From Microbotryomycetes sp. JL201 (taxonomy: Eukaryota > Basidiomycota > Microbotryomycetes): a DNA stretch of 64,000 nucleotides. Below the pieces are notes generated by a model. The model worked only from the letters and a program-made list of their open reading frames with translations, searched no databases and had not been told where the DNA came from. The position numbers were made by a program, and so were the translations under genes. How positions within the stretch are numbered: position 1 is the first letter of the stretch; each line of letters opens with the position of its first letter. Positions 23,685 through 36,023 of the stretch are shown one piece after another. The stretch covers positions 248,001 through 312,000 of the forward strand of contig JAQYUZ010000002.1 in the NCBI GenBank assembly GCA_033819885.1, given 5' to 3'.

Positions 23685-23764
23685 CTGTAGACACTGTCTT
23701 ATATACTTTTGGCATCGTAGCCGCACCGTTGGCATTTGATGGCACGAATCGACGCCAATTTGTG

Positions 23765-23774
23765 CTCACGTGAC
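23765..23774. promoter_or_regulatory. CTCACGTGAC site (CACGTG core)
   Basis: The site lies about 30 bases before the ATG of the PPPDE peptidase gene. It matches the core found at 22476 and 54808. Confidence 0.25.
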
Positions 23775-23805
23775 GCGACGCGCCTCTGCTTCTTGCGCTT
23801 TCCGG

Positions 23806-24833
23806 ATGTCACCCAATACGCCTGTCGAGGTGAGCATCCTCGTGTATGACCTTGTGAGTCCATGTGTGACAGCCACGACACGATAGAACTTGGTTGACCC
23901 GTGTGCGTGCGCACGCTGCAGCTGCCGCCATCCAAGCTTGGCACGTTCCTCAACATGGTCGGCACAGGGTAGTCAGACGTGGATGCCTGGCCTTTGAAGG
24001 TTATGCTGACTCTGATCTGCACTATAGGCGTGTACCACACTTCTGTCAAGCTAGCTTTACCCCTCTCTGAGCTCGACACTGATCCGCAACCACAAGAATT
24101 CGCATTTGGAGGACACGATAACCCGAGATTAACAGGCGTATTCTCAGTACTGGCTGGAACTGCACCGTCAAGGATGCCAGGCTTGCGATATTACACTGAA
24201 CTCAAGCTGGGAAAAGCTTTCGGGCCCGCGTGGCGCAGGGAACCCCGACATGGCACAAAGAAAGAATCAGACGCCTCCAAAAAACCGCGATCGCTTGCCG
24301 AGACTCTTAGAAGCGGACCATCTCTTGTATCTTTGGTCCGAGGTCGCTCAAACTCGTCTGCGACAAAGGTCGACAACGAAGACGAGTCCGATGACGAAGG
24401 CGCAGATGACGGTACTACGTACATGTCGCGAGACCAGAGACGGGCTTGGAGGATTATCCAAGACATGAAAGCCGCTGAAGAATGGAGGGGCACGAGTTAC
24501 AATCTGCTGAGAAGGAATTGCAATACGTTCACGCAGGACCTTGTCTATCGCTTGACGGGTCAGCATGCTCCTGGATGGATCAATCGTGCCGCATGGGTAC
24601 GTTCGCATGAAATCGTGGTTCGAAGGCGAAGCGAGGTTGACCCTGATCTCATTCAGGTCGCCACTTCTCTGCCATGCATCGTCCCTGCTGGCTGGGTTGA
24701 CGATGCCGAAGAGGCCGCGCCAGATGCTCCTCCCGATGGATCGTTGACGCCCAACATTGCGAACGCTGGGGAAGCTGTACATGGCCCTGTGGCTCGCGCA
24801 CCGAGCGCTAGCGAGCCGATGCGATCACACTGA
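23806..24833 (+). CDS. PPPDE/DeSI-family cysteine peptidase with acidic insert
   Basis: PPPDE (DeSI) proteins are papain-like peptidases that remove SUMO or ubiquitin. The N-terminus reads VEVSILVYDL, an intron, then KLGTFLNMVGTG and, after a second intron, VYHTSV, which supplies the catalytic His. The catalytic Cys is in LLRRNCNTFTQDL and is followed by LTGQHAPGWINRAAW, the classic family end. Between the two halves lies an insert of roughly 70-80 residues (about 24215-24440), Ser/Arg-rich and then acidic (NEDESDDEGADD), which typical DeSI proteins of about 170-200 residues lack. A Pro/Ala-rich tail of about 60 residues follows. Both catalytic residues are present, so activity is plausible. 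Confidence 0.85.
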
Positions 24834-25603
24834 GGTCCTTTAGGCTTGTCGCGTATTCATTGTTGTTGTATCTTATGTCGGCGGGTCAGTCTGCACCTAG
24901 CGTACACTATCATAGGGGCTCATATTTCAACAGCCCTCTGATTAGCGCTATCGAAGCGTACTAGCGCAAGTAGGGCCCAAATTTAGATCGATAATGCCAA
25001 GACTCGGCTCGATGTGCAGCGAGACTGACGCAGATCTTCGGAGCATGTCAGCTGTCGCGCACAGTTATTGTCCGTCATCGCAGCTTGGGGGTCCCGGCGT
25101 CCAAGCCGCAGCCATTGATATGTTTAGATGAACTATAATACTACGGCGACAACACTGCTCGACATAGGTTTTAACCGGACATTAGGACAGAACTTGTATC
25201 CTGGTATAGGCATTGAACTCGTTGCTGTAAAGCGAGCGCCTCGGGCAAGTATGTCGATCGCCATCAATATCGCGTGTTTTATCCGACAAGCAATGTACCA
25301 ATGTCAGGAAGCGCTCATATTTGGATTTGTTGCTATGGTGTGCTCGCATGTACGTCATTTTTGCAGGCCTCGAGATGAGGAGGGACCCCTGAACAACGGG
25401 AATCCGGGGAAGCGGCTTGGCGAACCATGGCCTAGCGTCGCACAGCCACACGCTATCTAGTATGCTGTCCCCCGATATCGGGTCGTGTCATGTATAGGGG
25501 AGCATGCAAAACGTTTGCGTGCGTAATTCAACCAGAGGGCCGGGTTTGTTTGCCCATTTGCCAGTGGCGCGAACCTCTACCCGATCCAGAACAACTTGCA
25601 AGG
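24834..25603. other. Long upstream region of the nitrate transporter
   Basis: This 770-base gap is less GC-rich than its surroundings. It contains HGATAR matches (GATA-factor sites) at 24907-24912, 24948-24953, 24989-24994 and 25453-25458, counting both strands. That number is only slightly above what chance gives for this length, so nitrogen control is a guess. No coding exon was recognised. Confidence 0.3.
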
Positions 25604-27728
25604 ATGTCATTAGTTTGCTTTGGGCACCCGCAACTTGACCCAGTCACTCAGAAAGCATACACGTTGCCCATTTTGAATCCGTTTGATCGTCATGGCCGAG
25701 TTTTGTAAGTCTCAAGCTCGCCAAAGGGACATCTGAACTGACCCTGACTGTACAACAGTTTCTTCGCTTGGTTCTCGTTCTTGATCAGCTTTCTCTCATG
25801 GGTCAGTTACACGCCCAACCCGCCGGGATCCATGCTGATTCAGAACGCACGGTCCCCTCGCAGTATTCGATGGTCAGTTGGCGAGATGGAGCCGTAGATC
25901 CTGAATTGACGCGAGAACTGCATGCACACAGAGCGCTCTTCTCACCGTCACTATTCGTCAAGATTTGCTTCTCACAGACGGGGAAGTTTTAAACTCGAAC
26001 ATCGTCGCACAGGTCGCCTCGTTGCTCGTGCGCTTGTTTGCCGGTTTTTTGTGTGAACGTTTCGGCCCGGTCAGTAGTGCTGCGTTCATGACAGATTGAA
26101 GCATGCTGATACGTGGCTCGCTAGCGGAAAGTCTTGTGTGCGATCTTGGTTGCGTCGGCGCTACCATGCGGCCTTGCAGGCACGATCACTGGACCAACCG
26201 GCTTGTATTTCATCCGCTTCTTCATGGGCATAGCTGGTGGAAGCTTTGTGCCGGCACAGGTGTGGGTCACTGCTCATTTTGACAAGCGAGTGCTCGGAAC
26301 GTCAACAGCTTGTGCGGCCGGCTGGGGCGACTCCGGAGTTGGTTGTGAGTCCTTTTCAGAATGAGTCGTTTCGTAGTTGTCTCGCTCATACTGTTCTATT
26401 TGTTCAAGTCACATACTTCCTTATGCCTGCCGTGTTCGAATCGTTTCTGGACCATCACAATCATGACGCCAGGGTCGCTTGGCGTCTGGCTTTCCTTGTT
26501 CCGACCGTTCTACTGTTGAGCGTCTCTGCTGCATGCTGGCTACTTTGTGAAGATACTCCCACCGGACCTTGGCACGCGAGACCTCTACCTCGACCAGACG
26601 GGTCGTATTCCTCAGCGTCCGAGCCGCCGCAAGGTACTGAGAAAGGCGTCAGAGCACAACCCTCCTGTACACGCTCTCGCAACTCTTCCGTGACGGTTCT
26701 GGATGTCAATATTCTCGCTTGCAAGTCGGACAAAGATCCTCAGACTAGAGCTCGAGTCGTTCCGGCAATCGAGTCGAGGAGAGGGTCCGAAACGTCTTGT
26801 GCTCAAAATGCAACATCATCCTCGTCGTTTCAATCATCTTCAAAGATACCTCTCAAGACAGGTCTGCAAGATGTTTGTTGCCTTCCGACGTTCCTCCTGG
26901 CATCAATGTACTTTGCGACGTTTGGCACGTCCCTTGTAGTCAACTCGTTCCTGGTCCAATGGTATTTGGCCAAGTTTCCTGCATGGGACGAGGGCAAAGC
27001 TGGCCATTGGGCAGCTATGTGTGGGCTGCTGAATATCATTTCGAGACCTTTTGGCGGACTCGTCGCAGATGAAATCTACAGACGGGCAATTGAGCGCAGC
27101 TCATGGCACGGTCTCAAAGCGAAACAAAGTCAGTCCAGCTTTCGCTAACGGGCAGTGGGTAGGGAGACTTCTGACGCTCGTTCAAGTCTGGTTGTGCTTG
27201 CTGTGCGGCTTGCAAGGCATGTTCGCGTTGTGGATCAGTCAAGTTGACCCATCGTCTATGGCAACCCTCCTCGGTGGCGTTGCGGGATTCGCCTTCTTCA
27301 TGCAGGCTGCCAATGGAGCATGCTGTGAGTTCGCCAATCTCTCAAACGGCATCGCTGGCGCTGACGATGTATCAAAAAGATGCGCTCTTGCCACATGTCA
27401 ACCCGCACGTCAACGGGCTGATGGGAGGCATTGTCGGCAGCTCAGGCAGCCTGGGTCAGTACTCGTGTACTGAACCGGCGCTCTACGTTGACTTGAAACC
27501 TTGCAGGCGGAATCACCTATTCGCTCGTATATCGTTTCTCATCCATTCCGAAAACTCTGCTGGTCACTGGCGCGAGCAGGTTAGCCCCGGTTTTTGGTTT
27601 GTTTCATTCGCCTCTCGCAAACTCAACGCATCGAACCAACTTGCAGCATTGCTCTGGCCATGCTCGTGTGCGCTGTCAATCCGGTGCCCAAGAAAGAGCG
27701 TCAAACATCGACGACCTCTCCAGTGTAA
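25604..27728 (+). CDS. Nitrate/nitrite porter, NNP family (major facilitator superfamily)
   Basis: Proton-coupled nitrate importer in the plasma membrane, related to Aspergillus CrnA/NrtA. The start [13 protein letters not shown] leads into [16 protein letters not shown], the family's N-terminal signature, and then [15 protein letters not shown]. Next come [41 protein letters not shown] and [12 protein letters not shown] long Ser-rich cytoplasmic loop lies between helices 6 and 7 (about 26570-26860), as in fungal NNP proteins. The second half contains [24 protein letters not shown] and [16 protein letters not shown]. The first NNP motif reads AAGWGDSGV, poorer than the usual AGxGNxGGG. Introns are at about 25706-25757 and further sites. 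No nitrate reductase or nitrite reductase gene lies nearby. Confidence 0.85.
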
Positions 27729-27799
27729 TCGATGCTCATGTCATCAAATATGTTTAGTTGACCCTGCTACAATACGTTTCTATGACTGGCGCGCGTTCT

Positions 27800-28898
27800 T
27801 CAGAGCCTGAGTGTGAGCTTTTGCGCAGAGTTCTTGCCTTGCTTGAGCAAGTCGAGAGCGTCTTGCACGCCGTCCAAGCCGCCAGGCTGACTCCAGAGAG
27901 GGTTGCTCTTGAACTTGCCGTCGGCAATCCACTTGCTGACTTTGACGGACCAGTCCTCGATGAATTTTTTGTCCTCGGCAAGCTTCTGCGGGGGCGGTGA
28001 CGGCAGTGGCGTCTCGTAAGCGTCGCCGAGGACGCTGTAGACGAGTGTGCCTTCGGCGACAATGTCGGGCTTGAGTGCGGAAAGTTGCTCATCGCGAACC
28101 GGCAACAGCGTCACTATGTGACCTTTGCCACTTGCAAAGCTCTTGGCGACCTTGAGCGTCGTGCCATTTTCCGAAATGGTGTCGAGCGCTGTTGACAGGT
28201 CTGGGTAATCCTTTGCAATCTTGGCGGGTGTGTCATCGTCGGCATCTGCAAAAGTTGGTCAGCTACACGTAATGATCAGCCCTCCAGCTGAACTGACAAG
28301 AATAGGTAGCCTCGGCCCCGAACGACTTGAGCAGATCAAAGTTCTTTGGCGAGCTCGTCGCTACCACTTTGTAGCCAGCCAATGTGGCGAGCTGGATGGC
28401 GTACAGACCGACGCTTGAGCTTCCGCCCCAGACAAGGACAGGCTTCGATTCTGACGTGGGCGAGTCGGGCTGGTTCAAGTGCAGCCGAGAGAACAGGGCC
28501 TGGCTGGCGGTGTGGGGACCGATTCCACCGAGTGCTGCCGCTTCTTCGTCAGAAACGTTGTCGGGTACCTTCCAAACCAACGTCGATCCAATCTTTGTAT
28601 ATTCAGCAAACGAACCGACGCCGTTTGCCTTGCCGCCGTGCACGAAGCCGGCGACTCGATCTCCGATCGCAACATTGGACACGCTGCTGCCCTTTTCGAC
28701 GACTTCGCCAGCAAAGTCACACCCGAGCACCGAGTTTGGGATACCGACAAAGTCCCTGTGCTTCCAGTCTGTCGGATTGAGCGCGACGGCCTTGATCTTG
28801 ACGAGCACGTCTCGGTCTGAAATGCTTGGAACTGCAATCGACTGGATCGATGCCTGACCTTTGCCTGAAGAAACGAGCGCGCGCATTGTCTTGGACAT
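27800..28898 (-). CDS. MDR-superfamily NADPH-dependent oxidoreductase (trans-enoyl reductase / quinone-reductase-like)
   Basis: Medium-chain reductase without the structural zinc lobe. The N-terminal domain reads VKIKAVALNPTDWKH and LGCDFAGEVVEKG. The nucleotide-binding motif is VLVWGGSSSVGLYAIQLA, followed by GYKVVATSS, which suggests NADPH. One main intron (about 28244-28301) joins GAEATYS to DADDDTPAKI. The C-terminus reads LDLLKQGKNSAQKLTLRL. The closest known class is the fungal ToxD/enoyl-reductase-like group, single-domain enzymes of about 350 residues often annotated as alcohol dehydrogenases. It is convergent with the nitrate transporter (72 bases between stops). Substrate unknown. 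Confidence 0.87.
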
Positions 28899-29180
28899 GG
28901 TTAGTGGGGGTTTTGGGTCAAACGAAAGCGGGCAATAGCGCGCGACGAAGATGAGTGGTGGGGCCGAGCGAGCGCGCTGAGGTCATCGCGCCGATTTTTC
29001 TCGCGGTCCATCGCACTCGGACTTGAATCAACGCAGATATATCTTGACCTTGGCAGGGGCGACCAAGCCTGATACAAGTCTTTATCATGCCTCGAGTAGG
29101 GCGACGAAACGCTTTTGTGTAACGTTCAACAGCCCGTTAGGAAGAATGAGCGCGTGGCCCGAGCGTTCTGAGCTTAGACC

Positions 29181-29798
29181 ATGTCAACATCACGTCCCGA
29201 CGACGCGTGCACAGACTGCATACCATCAATCCCAAGCGAGAACAACGTCTCTGATCAACCCGTCACGACGACAAAGATCGCGGCTCGCCCTGCGAGCGAT
29301 GGACTCGACCCGTTTTCTATGCAACCGCCCGACTTTGACACGCAAGAGTACCCGCGAGTCGTCATTGAATTCTGTGATCGGTGTCGCTGGATCCATCGCG
29401 CAACGTGGACGCAAACAGAGCTGTTTATGACGTTCGCGGGCGCGTTGCAGGCTATCACGCTCGTACCGAGATCTGCACCAGACACAGGAGGAAGGTTCCG
29501 GGTATGGCTGTATATGCAAGCAGACGAGGCACCGATACTCGCATGGGATCGCAAAGTGGGCCTTACGGGATCCGGCTTTCGTCCTTTAGCTAATGGAGCA
29601 TGGTTCCAGACAGAAGGTGGCTTTCCGGAACTCAAAGAGCTCAAGCAACGGATTCGCAACTTGATCAGCCCGGAACAGAGCCTGGGCCATAGTGACAAGA
29701 AGAGCTCGCAACAGCAACCGCAGCAAGTATCAGAGACGAACGCCACCGCTGCGGCTGGACCGGACCCACTTGATTACACGCCTAGGTTCAAATGTTGA
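29181..29798 (+). CDS. Rdx (SelW/SelT/SelH-like) thioredoxin-fold protein
   Basis: The protein is about 205 residues from a clear ATG with no evident intron. Its core reads PRVVIEFCDRCRWIHRATW, which gives the CxxC redox motif at the start of a thioredoxin-like fold, then FAGALQAITLVPR, FRVWLYM and EGGFPELKELKQRIRNLI. This layout matches the Rdx family of selenoprotein W relatives, with Cys in place of selenocysteine. The N-terminal 55 residues and the Gln/Ser-rich C-terminus are low in complexity. It is convergent with LIG4. The redox role is family inference. Confidence 0.65.
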   Translation: MSTSRPDDACTDCIPSIPSENNVSDQPVTTTKIAARPASDGLDPFSMQPPDFDTQEYPRVVIEFCDRCRWIHRATWTQTELFMTFAGALQAITLVPRSAPDTGGRFRVWLYMQADEAPILAWDRKVGLTGSGFRPLANGAWFQTEGGFPELKELKQRIRNLISPEQSLGHSDKKSSQQQPQQVSETNATAAAGPDPLDYTPRFKC

Positions 29799-29964
29799 TG
29801 CGTTTGAATAAAGTCTCTGTTGCTCACCGCCGCCGCTGCCAGCGAGACAGTCCCTCCAGGCAAATCACAAAGGACAGATTGCAAGACTTATGTCAACAAC
29901 GAAAGCGGCAAGCACAAAACGGGAGGCTCGTTGAATCGTAGGGATGGAAACCGGTATCAGGACT

Positions 29965-32900
29965 CTAAGGCCTATATGCGTCCTCGTCGACAAGCGTGTC
30001 TGCCTCGATGCTGTCGTGAATCCACTCAGGAACGACAATCTGACGGTAACGAGGTCTATGGCAGGAGCTATTAGCGAGACTCGCGGCGAAGCAATGCAAT
30101 GACATACTCGCTCGTCTTGTGTAAAATCTCTTTGTATCGGTCATTTGGCGATGGGTTCATGATTATGTGGGTCAAATCGGATGAGGACAGGCTGTTCGTG
30201 AGTCGTCCTCCATGTCTCGCCAATGCTGGATAAGCCCGTCAGCAGTTGCATGGCCCAGAGCGTACGCCGGCTTACCGTCTCGGAGATCAAGCAGTCTTGA
30301 GACGTGCAGAAAGCACTCAATGATACGGTAGGCGAGGTTCGAGAACGATTCAACTCACTGAATTTCAGCAATGCATTTCTCAATCGATGAGATGAGTCCG
30401 TTGGCTTGACCGTTACGCTCAGTATCGATGTAGAAGAGCAAGTACTTGAATAGGTCTTTGGCGTCGTAGTGCATCTCGCCCATGCCCGCGCCAAGGCCAG
30501 GTTTCGCATCAGTCAGACCCATCGCATCTATTCCTCCTTGGATCCTGAGACTTGAAGCCGTTCGATGTGACGGTTCGGCTCGCCAGTCGTCTTCATTCTC
30601 AGTCTCGGGCTCGTCGGCCTCATCGTCGTCCGACTCTGCTGCTTGATCACGTCTCACCCGCTCGTCCTCCGGATCAGATAGCTGTTGATCCTCAACAGGA
30701 TCTTCGACCATATTGTAATGACTGGCTTCATAGCTTTCTTCGCCTTTGGTCAGCCTCGGTTCAGTACTCGATTCCATTTCCTCTTCTTCTTCGCCGCTGA
30801 GGTCTTCGTACTCAGGCGACTCCATCGTGTCTGACGTAGCATAAACGTAGTACCTGATAGTCACTCTGGTTAGTAGACGCATAGACAGGCTCCTTGTTTC
30901 GACAGACTTCTTGCGGAGCGGCATCTTGCGGCCGTTCGCGATCGAGTCTAGTACCCAGTCTGGCTTGAGAATGTCACATTCTCCTTTTTTGGCGCCACTC
31001 TTGCTACTGATTCCTGTGAAAATCGCGAGAATCTCAGAGCGCAATTCGGTACGCAAATCATGTGCCTCGCCTTTCAAACTTGCAGAAATCACAGCGCGGT
31101 TTTCGCTGGGATCTGGAATTTTCTGAATGAAACGTCCACCGTTCTGTTCAATCATTTGCTCGAGCTCCTGTTTGCTTATTGAGCGGTGACGGCTCAAAGC
31201 TCCTTGAAGATACACGTCTGCAGAGGGAGCATTAGTGTCTCAGGGGCTTGCACAAGAATTGGACGCACAAAAGACCATCCCTTCAAAAATGTTGGACTGG
31301 ACCTCGTAATGTTCGGGGTGATAAGAAATGTATGCTTTTTTGATGGTCTGGACTCCTTCCGTCATTAGCGAGCGTACTCTGTCGAGATAGTTGCCAGACC
31401 TACACGCGAAGTCTTTGCTTTTTTCTTCTTCTCGGACAGATCATGAGAGAGAGCGTGCTTGTTGGCAGCGTTGCGTGACTTTTGCAAGATGTCTGTCAAG
31501 TTTTGACAAAGGTATTAGATGAAGTATTCAAGACTAGATTGCGCGGGCATACCGTCGAGCGTGTCTTCAGTCTGCGTTGCTGCTGCTGCTGCTTCGCTGT
31601 CAGCTCTTTTCTCGCTTTTGCGGCGGGGGAAGCGTAAGGTGACGTGAGTCGCATAGTCGCCTGCACAATGAGGATCTTTCGGATCAAAAGCTGATCGCTT
31701 GTCAGGCATAAACGACACTCACGTGTGGGTGTGATCTCGGCGGCTTTGACTGTCACAACGAATGAGCTTTTAGCCGGCGTCAGCGAGCTCCACGACCCCG
31801 TCGAGAATGCGAGACCCACTCATCCGGATGAATGAGCTGGTCTGGCCAGTCTGCGATGATGTCGACCCAATCCGGAAGATTTTTGCGGTCGTAATTGAAC
31901 CATTTGCCACCCTGTTGCTCCCTGTAAAGTAGTATTAAACTTACGCACGCGCTCGTGAACAGGCCGCGTGCCTTACTTGATCCTTTCGTAGTCCGAGAGC
32001 TTGAAGCCCGACCCAACTTTTGCGAACGACAGATAGCTGCCAGACGACTTGAGCAACATGATAGACCGAGTGCCGCTGATCTACGATTCTCACCGAGGGT
32101 TTGGCATTTGAGCATCTGCCTTCGTCTTGCAGACACCGAGCAAAAAGCTTGCGTGGAATCCACCTCGATTGCCTTGACCCCAATAGCCGCCTGCAGACCG
32201 AGCTGTCAAGACCTTCGCCAGAGAATTGATGTGTCTCACGCACCGATGACACGAGCTGTGACGGACTACTGAGCAAGTATGAGAACAACCCAGGGTTTCA
32301 CCGCAGGACGTCAATCTGCTCACTTCGCCAAGTGCATCCATGTAATCAGGCTTGACCTTTATCCACTTGGTTCCACGAGAAGCGAGTTCATAGATTGCCG
32401 AAGCATTCTTGATGACCAAACCCTCGCCTCTAGAAAAAATGCGCCGCTCAGTCAGTCAAAGCTCGTCGGCGACTGAAAGGTGCTCACCGCTCTTCGAGAA
32501 TCGTCCTCAGCCACTTCGTGATGTCGTTGGTTGACGAGCCTTTGTGACAAATGGCAAGCTCAAAGATGCCCTTTTTCTCCTTCATTATGTTCTTCAAAAA
32601 CTGCTTGCGCCTGAACAAGGGAATGTCGAGAAAGCACTTGGTGCCCGCCGAAGTTTTCGCGTACAAAACGTCGAAGACCTTGACTGTATGTGTAATGCGT
32701 TCATAGGTCGCCTCGAGGAAAAAGACTGAATATTGTGCTCACAGCATGGTCGAGGGTCATATTCGGCAAAATCCGATCCTGCGCCACCAGAGTGAGCAAG
32801 AAGACAAATCGCTGGCAACGCATACTGACTTGTGAAATGAGACTTGAGCTGGCCAAAAGCCATGTACTTTTGCGTCGACGGTTCCCACACGAGCATTTCT

Positions 32901-34611
32901 CCATCAAGCACAAGCCTATGTACAGCGAATCGGCATTGGTCGAGACTGACAGAATAGAGCTGAGACTTTGTTTACGCACTCTTGAATATCAGGATCGAAG
33001 CAGTCGTAAATGAACGGAGTCAGTGACCCGCTATGACGATTGGGTCCGTACTCTCTCGTATAGTCCTTGGTCTTCCTGTTGTGAGAAGGCGTATCAGATT
33101 ATGGCGGACGCTTACGCTTGCCCTTGCCTCTCGCACTCGCCTCGACCAGTATTTGAATTCGCTGCCTTGCATATGCAGCTGAATGCGCTCTCCATCCAGC
33201 TTTTCTTCAATCAAGAACTCGTCGGCCTTGCAAAAGTATTGATTACCGACATTCATATCCGGATTGGTGTGGCTGGCAGGTCGATCACTCGTGACAAATC
33301 TGACGACAGTACCGAGATCGCGCTTGCTGCGGAAGCAGAGCATCGGCACAAAGGCGTGTCCGACGTGTATTTGCTTGTCCTGTAACGTACGTGCACTGTC
33401 AATCCCGCGTTCGTTTACGACTGACAAGGCGGAGCTGACCTCGCGAGGAAGACGATAGTCTGGATCGTGCAGTTTCCAGCACACCTGCAGGATGTCGCTA
33501 CATTTATTGAACATATCGATTGCGTCTACGTGCAAGACACCGAGCACGACACGCTCGCTCATGCCGATCTTGAGGTCTCGAAGAATGATGCGCACGAGCC
33601 ATTTCATCTCTATCGCGGTCATGCGGCCTAGACACTCGCGCAAAATCCTCGCATGCTGTTCCCTGTCAAAGAGTTGTAAGCAGAGCGTCCAACTTAGATT
33701 GGACAAAAACTCACTGCGGAGAAAACCCTTTTGGCGCTCGTCCGCGGTAGCTGACCCGACTGAGGTCATCCAAAGCTTTGTTGACGTCGTGAATGTCCAT
33801 TATCCCAATCGAGGTGACCACTGTTGATCTTGACTTGATCACTTCGTATGCCACGGATCTGTTACAGCTTGTATAAGGAAAGCACTGGTGCGGGCAGTGA
33901 CACCCTTACGAAAATTCTCCAGCTCTCGGCTGTGCGGGGCTGTTGATCAGTTCAACCATTCCCAATCACTGAAGCGCGAGACTCACATCCTGCTCGGTCG
34001 GCACCTTCCAGTTGATGAGTTTCTTTGCCGCATCGCTTTCCGGTGGCAACTCGAGAGCGGTAACGAGTGCTTTGGCCAGCTTTTGCTCCTTGAGAGCGTA
34101 TGTCCTGCGACGATTGTCTCGCTACAGGGCTGACGTGTTAATCAATGCTTTTCTGCGGGGACCCCGCCTCGTGAACAGGCTGACCTCTGGTAACAAGAGT
34201 CGCACGACCGGATGCAAGTCGGGTCCGACTTCGGAACGCCATCTCTAGGATGACATTGATTCACGACTTCAGCCTGCCATTGAGTACAAATTGAGACGAA
34301 TTGTAGCTCACTTTAAAGAAATCCGACAGAACTGTTTGCTTCTTGAAGGTTGCGTCACCGCGTCGTCGCTCGATCGCGTTAAGGACGTGGGCCAAGCTGC
34401 CAAACTTCGGTGCAGGTCCGAAATCCTCAATGCCTTGTGGCTTCTCGACCTGAGCTACATGCGACAAACGTATGCCGTTAGGCTAAGCGTGTTTGTGCGT
34501 CAATGCGACAAGCTACTAACTCGGCTGAGCCTCCGCCGGCTCTGCTTTGTCTGCTGCATCCTGCGAGTCGCGCATGAAATCGCCAGGCTCGACGTCGCCT
34601 TGCGATGACAT
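29965..34611 (-). CDS. LIG4: DNA ligase IV (non-homologous end joining)
   Basis: ATP-dependent ligase that seals breaks in non-homologous end joining with Xrcc4/Lif1. The protein starts MSSQGDVEPGDFMRD (34611), splices to FGPAPKFGSLAHVLNAIERR, and reads HARILRECLGRMTAIEMKWL, IILRDLKIGMSE and the active site IEEKLDGERIQLHM, whose Lys codon is 33200-33202. The C-terminal part has a first BRCT domain (GRFIQKIPDPSENR, then ILKPDWVLDSI), a long acidic linker (EDLSGEEEEEM and similar) and a second BRCT domain ending VPEWIHDSIEADTLVDED and YRP. This ligase-BRCT-linker-BRCT order separates Lig4 from Lig1. About 20 short introns interrupt it. The next gene upstream (RWDD2-like) is on the same strand. 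Confidence 0.93.
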
Positions 34612-34803
34612 CGTCTTTGGCCGTCGCTTGTGCACGGTGCCAGACTTCAAGTCAGCGCCAAAACCACTTTGAGTACTGTTTCACATTTAATAGAGAAAGG
34701 CTGTTACGACAATGCGAAGCACCTACTTTGTAGATTTTCTCTCGTGCCCCCATCTGCATATCGCGACGAGGCCCATACAAACTCGCGACTGGTTTTGGCA
34801 AAT

Positions 34804-36023
34804 TCAAAGCTTGAGAGCGGTTTTAAACACGTCGGCCAGACCTGCTTTCTTCATCCTGTAATCCAATGTCAAAACTGAGTGCGATGGATCCGATGCATCG
34901 ACTGACAAAGATCCTAGCTCGTCCAGGCGTTCGACCTCAATGACCTGCCTTTGTGCGTCAGCCAGTCTGGGCAGGCAGCAAGGCTCGACAACTCACGCCA
35001 ATTTTATTTTCGAAAGAGCTCGCCAGTACAGACGCAAGGTAGGTCTTATGCTCCAGTATCCACCGCATCTGCTCTTTTCCTGGCGGAGCCTCGAATGCCG
35101 GACTCTCGAGCTCGCAACGCACTTGCAAAGCTTTCCAATTAAGTTGCTGGGAACAGGATCAGAACGCAGTATCAAGAAGACATAAAGAGTCCTCTCACTT
35201 TGATCCGATGAGTAAATTCGTCAACGTCGGGAACCAAGCCCTCGACAACCCACACGCCTGGGTATCTGCCGACAGCGGGTCAGCTTATTTCTCGTAAATT
35301 CTACTCGAGACTCGCCCTGGCTTGCTGATTCCCCACAGACCCAGTTCAGAACTCCATTGCACGATATTCTTTCGCTTGCCCTGTGTCGCGCGGCGATGTC
35401 AGCTACGATTCGGCCGAGATCGAGTACAACTGACTGTGGCAAGCAGATGGTGGCTCCAAAAGAGGACGACCTTTGTTTTGGGATCCAGGGCTTGCCTGGC
35501 CTCGTTTGATTCTGCTACCGAAGGCGGCTTTGGCGAGGCTGGTGGGTTTGTTGCAAGGTATTCTTGCATGAACACGTACACAGATAGCGTTGGATGTTCT
35601 AGACCCGTCGTACATACTGACTTCAGACGCTGTGTAACACCCTGCGCAGTTATCGCTCACCTTCGGTGGCGGCGACTTCAAGTTGTTTCGTCAGCGCCGT
35701 ATTCAGCCGTACTTGGTCCTCACGAGAGAGGCTGGCCGCATGCAAGGTCAAGATGGGCGCTGTTTCCTTTGAGGCGTGGCAATGAATCGAAACTTGGTCG
35801 GCCAGCTTGAGGGAAAACGACGGCGCTATTAGCCCGCCGCAATGCTCCGATGCATCCTCCAGAGCTTTCTGCGTGAACACCTTCAGTCTCGGTGTGGTCC
35901 GCGACATATCATAGAGCTGACCTCCCAGGCTGTGATGTCATTCTCGTCGTCGAGGTCCCATTCAAACTCGCCATCCAGCAGCATGCTGCGAACGAGCACT
36001 AGCTCATCTCGAATCTCGTTCAT
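34804..36023 (-). CDS. RWD-domain protein of the RWDD2 type (RWD plus DUF1115)
   Basis: The N-terminal RWD domain begins at MNEIRDELVLVRSMLLDGEF and continues, after a 41-base intron (35881-35921), with VFTQKALEDASEHCGG and LSREDQVRLNTALTKQL. The second half is the DUF1115/Prp3-C-like domain: KVVLFWSHHLLATVKRKNIV, then LGLWGISKPGYPGVWVVEG and VDEFTHRIKRL. The last exons read VIEVERLDELGSLS and MKKAGLADVFKTALKL. Human RWDD2A/B have the same order of domains. Its function is not known. The start is the first Met that fits the RWD domain; longer in-frame sequence upstream is possible. It is divergent from the next gene. Confidence 0.75.

Noticed and set aside
24907-25458. GATA-site cluster proving nitrogen control of the nitrate porter
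   Set aside because: Four HGATAR matches in 770 bases on two strands is close to chance expectation.
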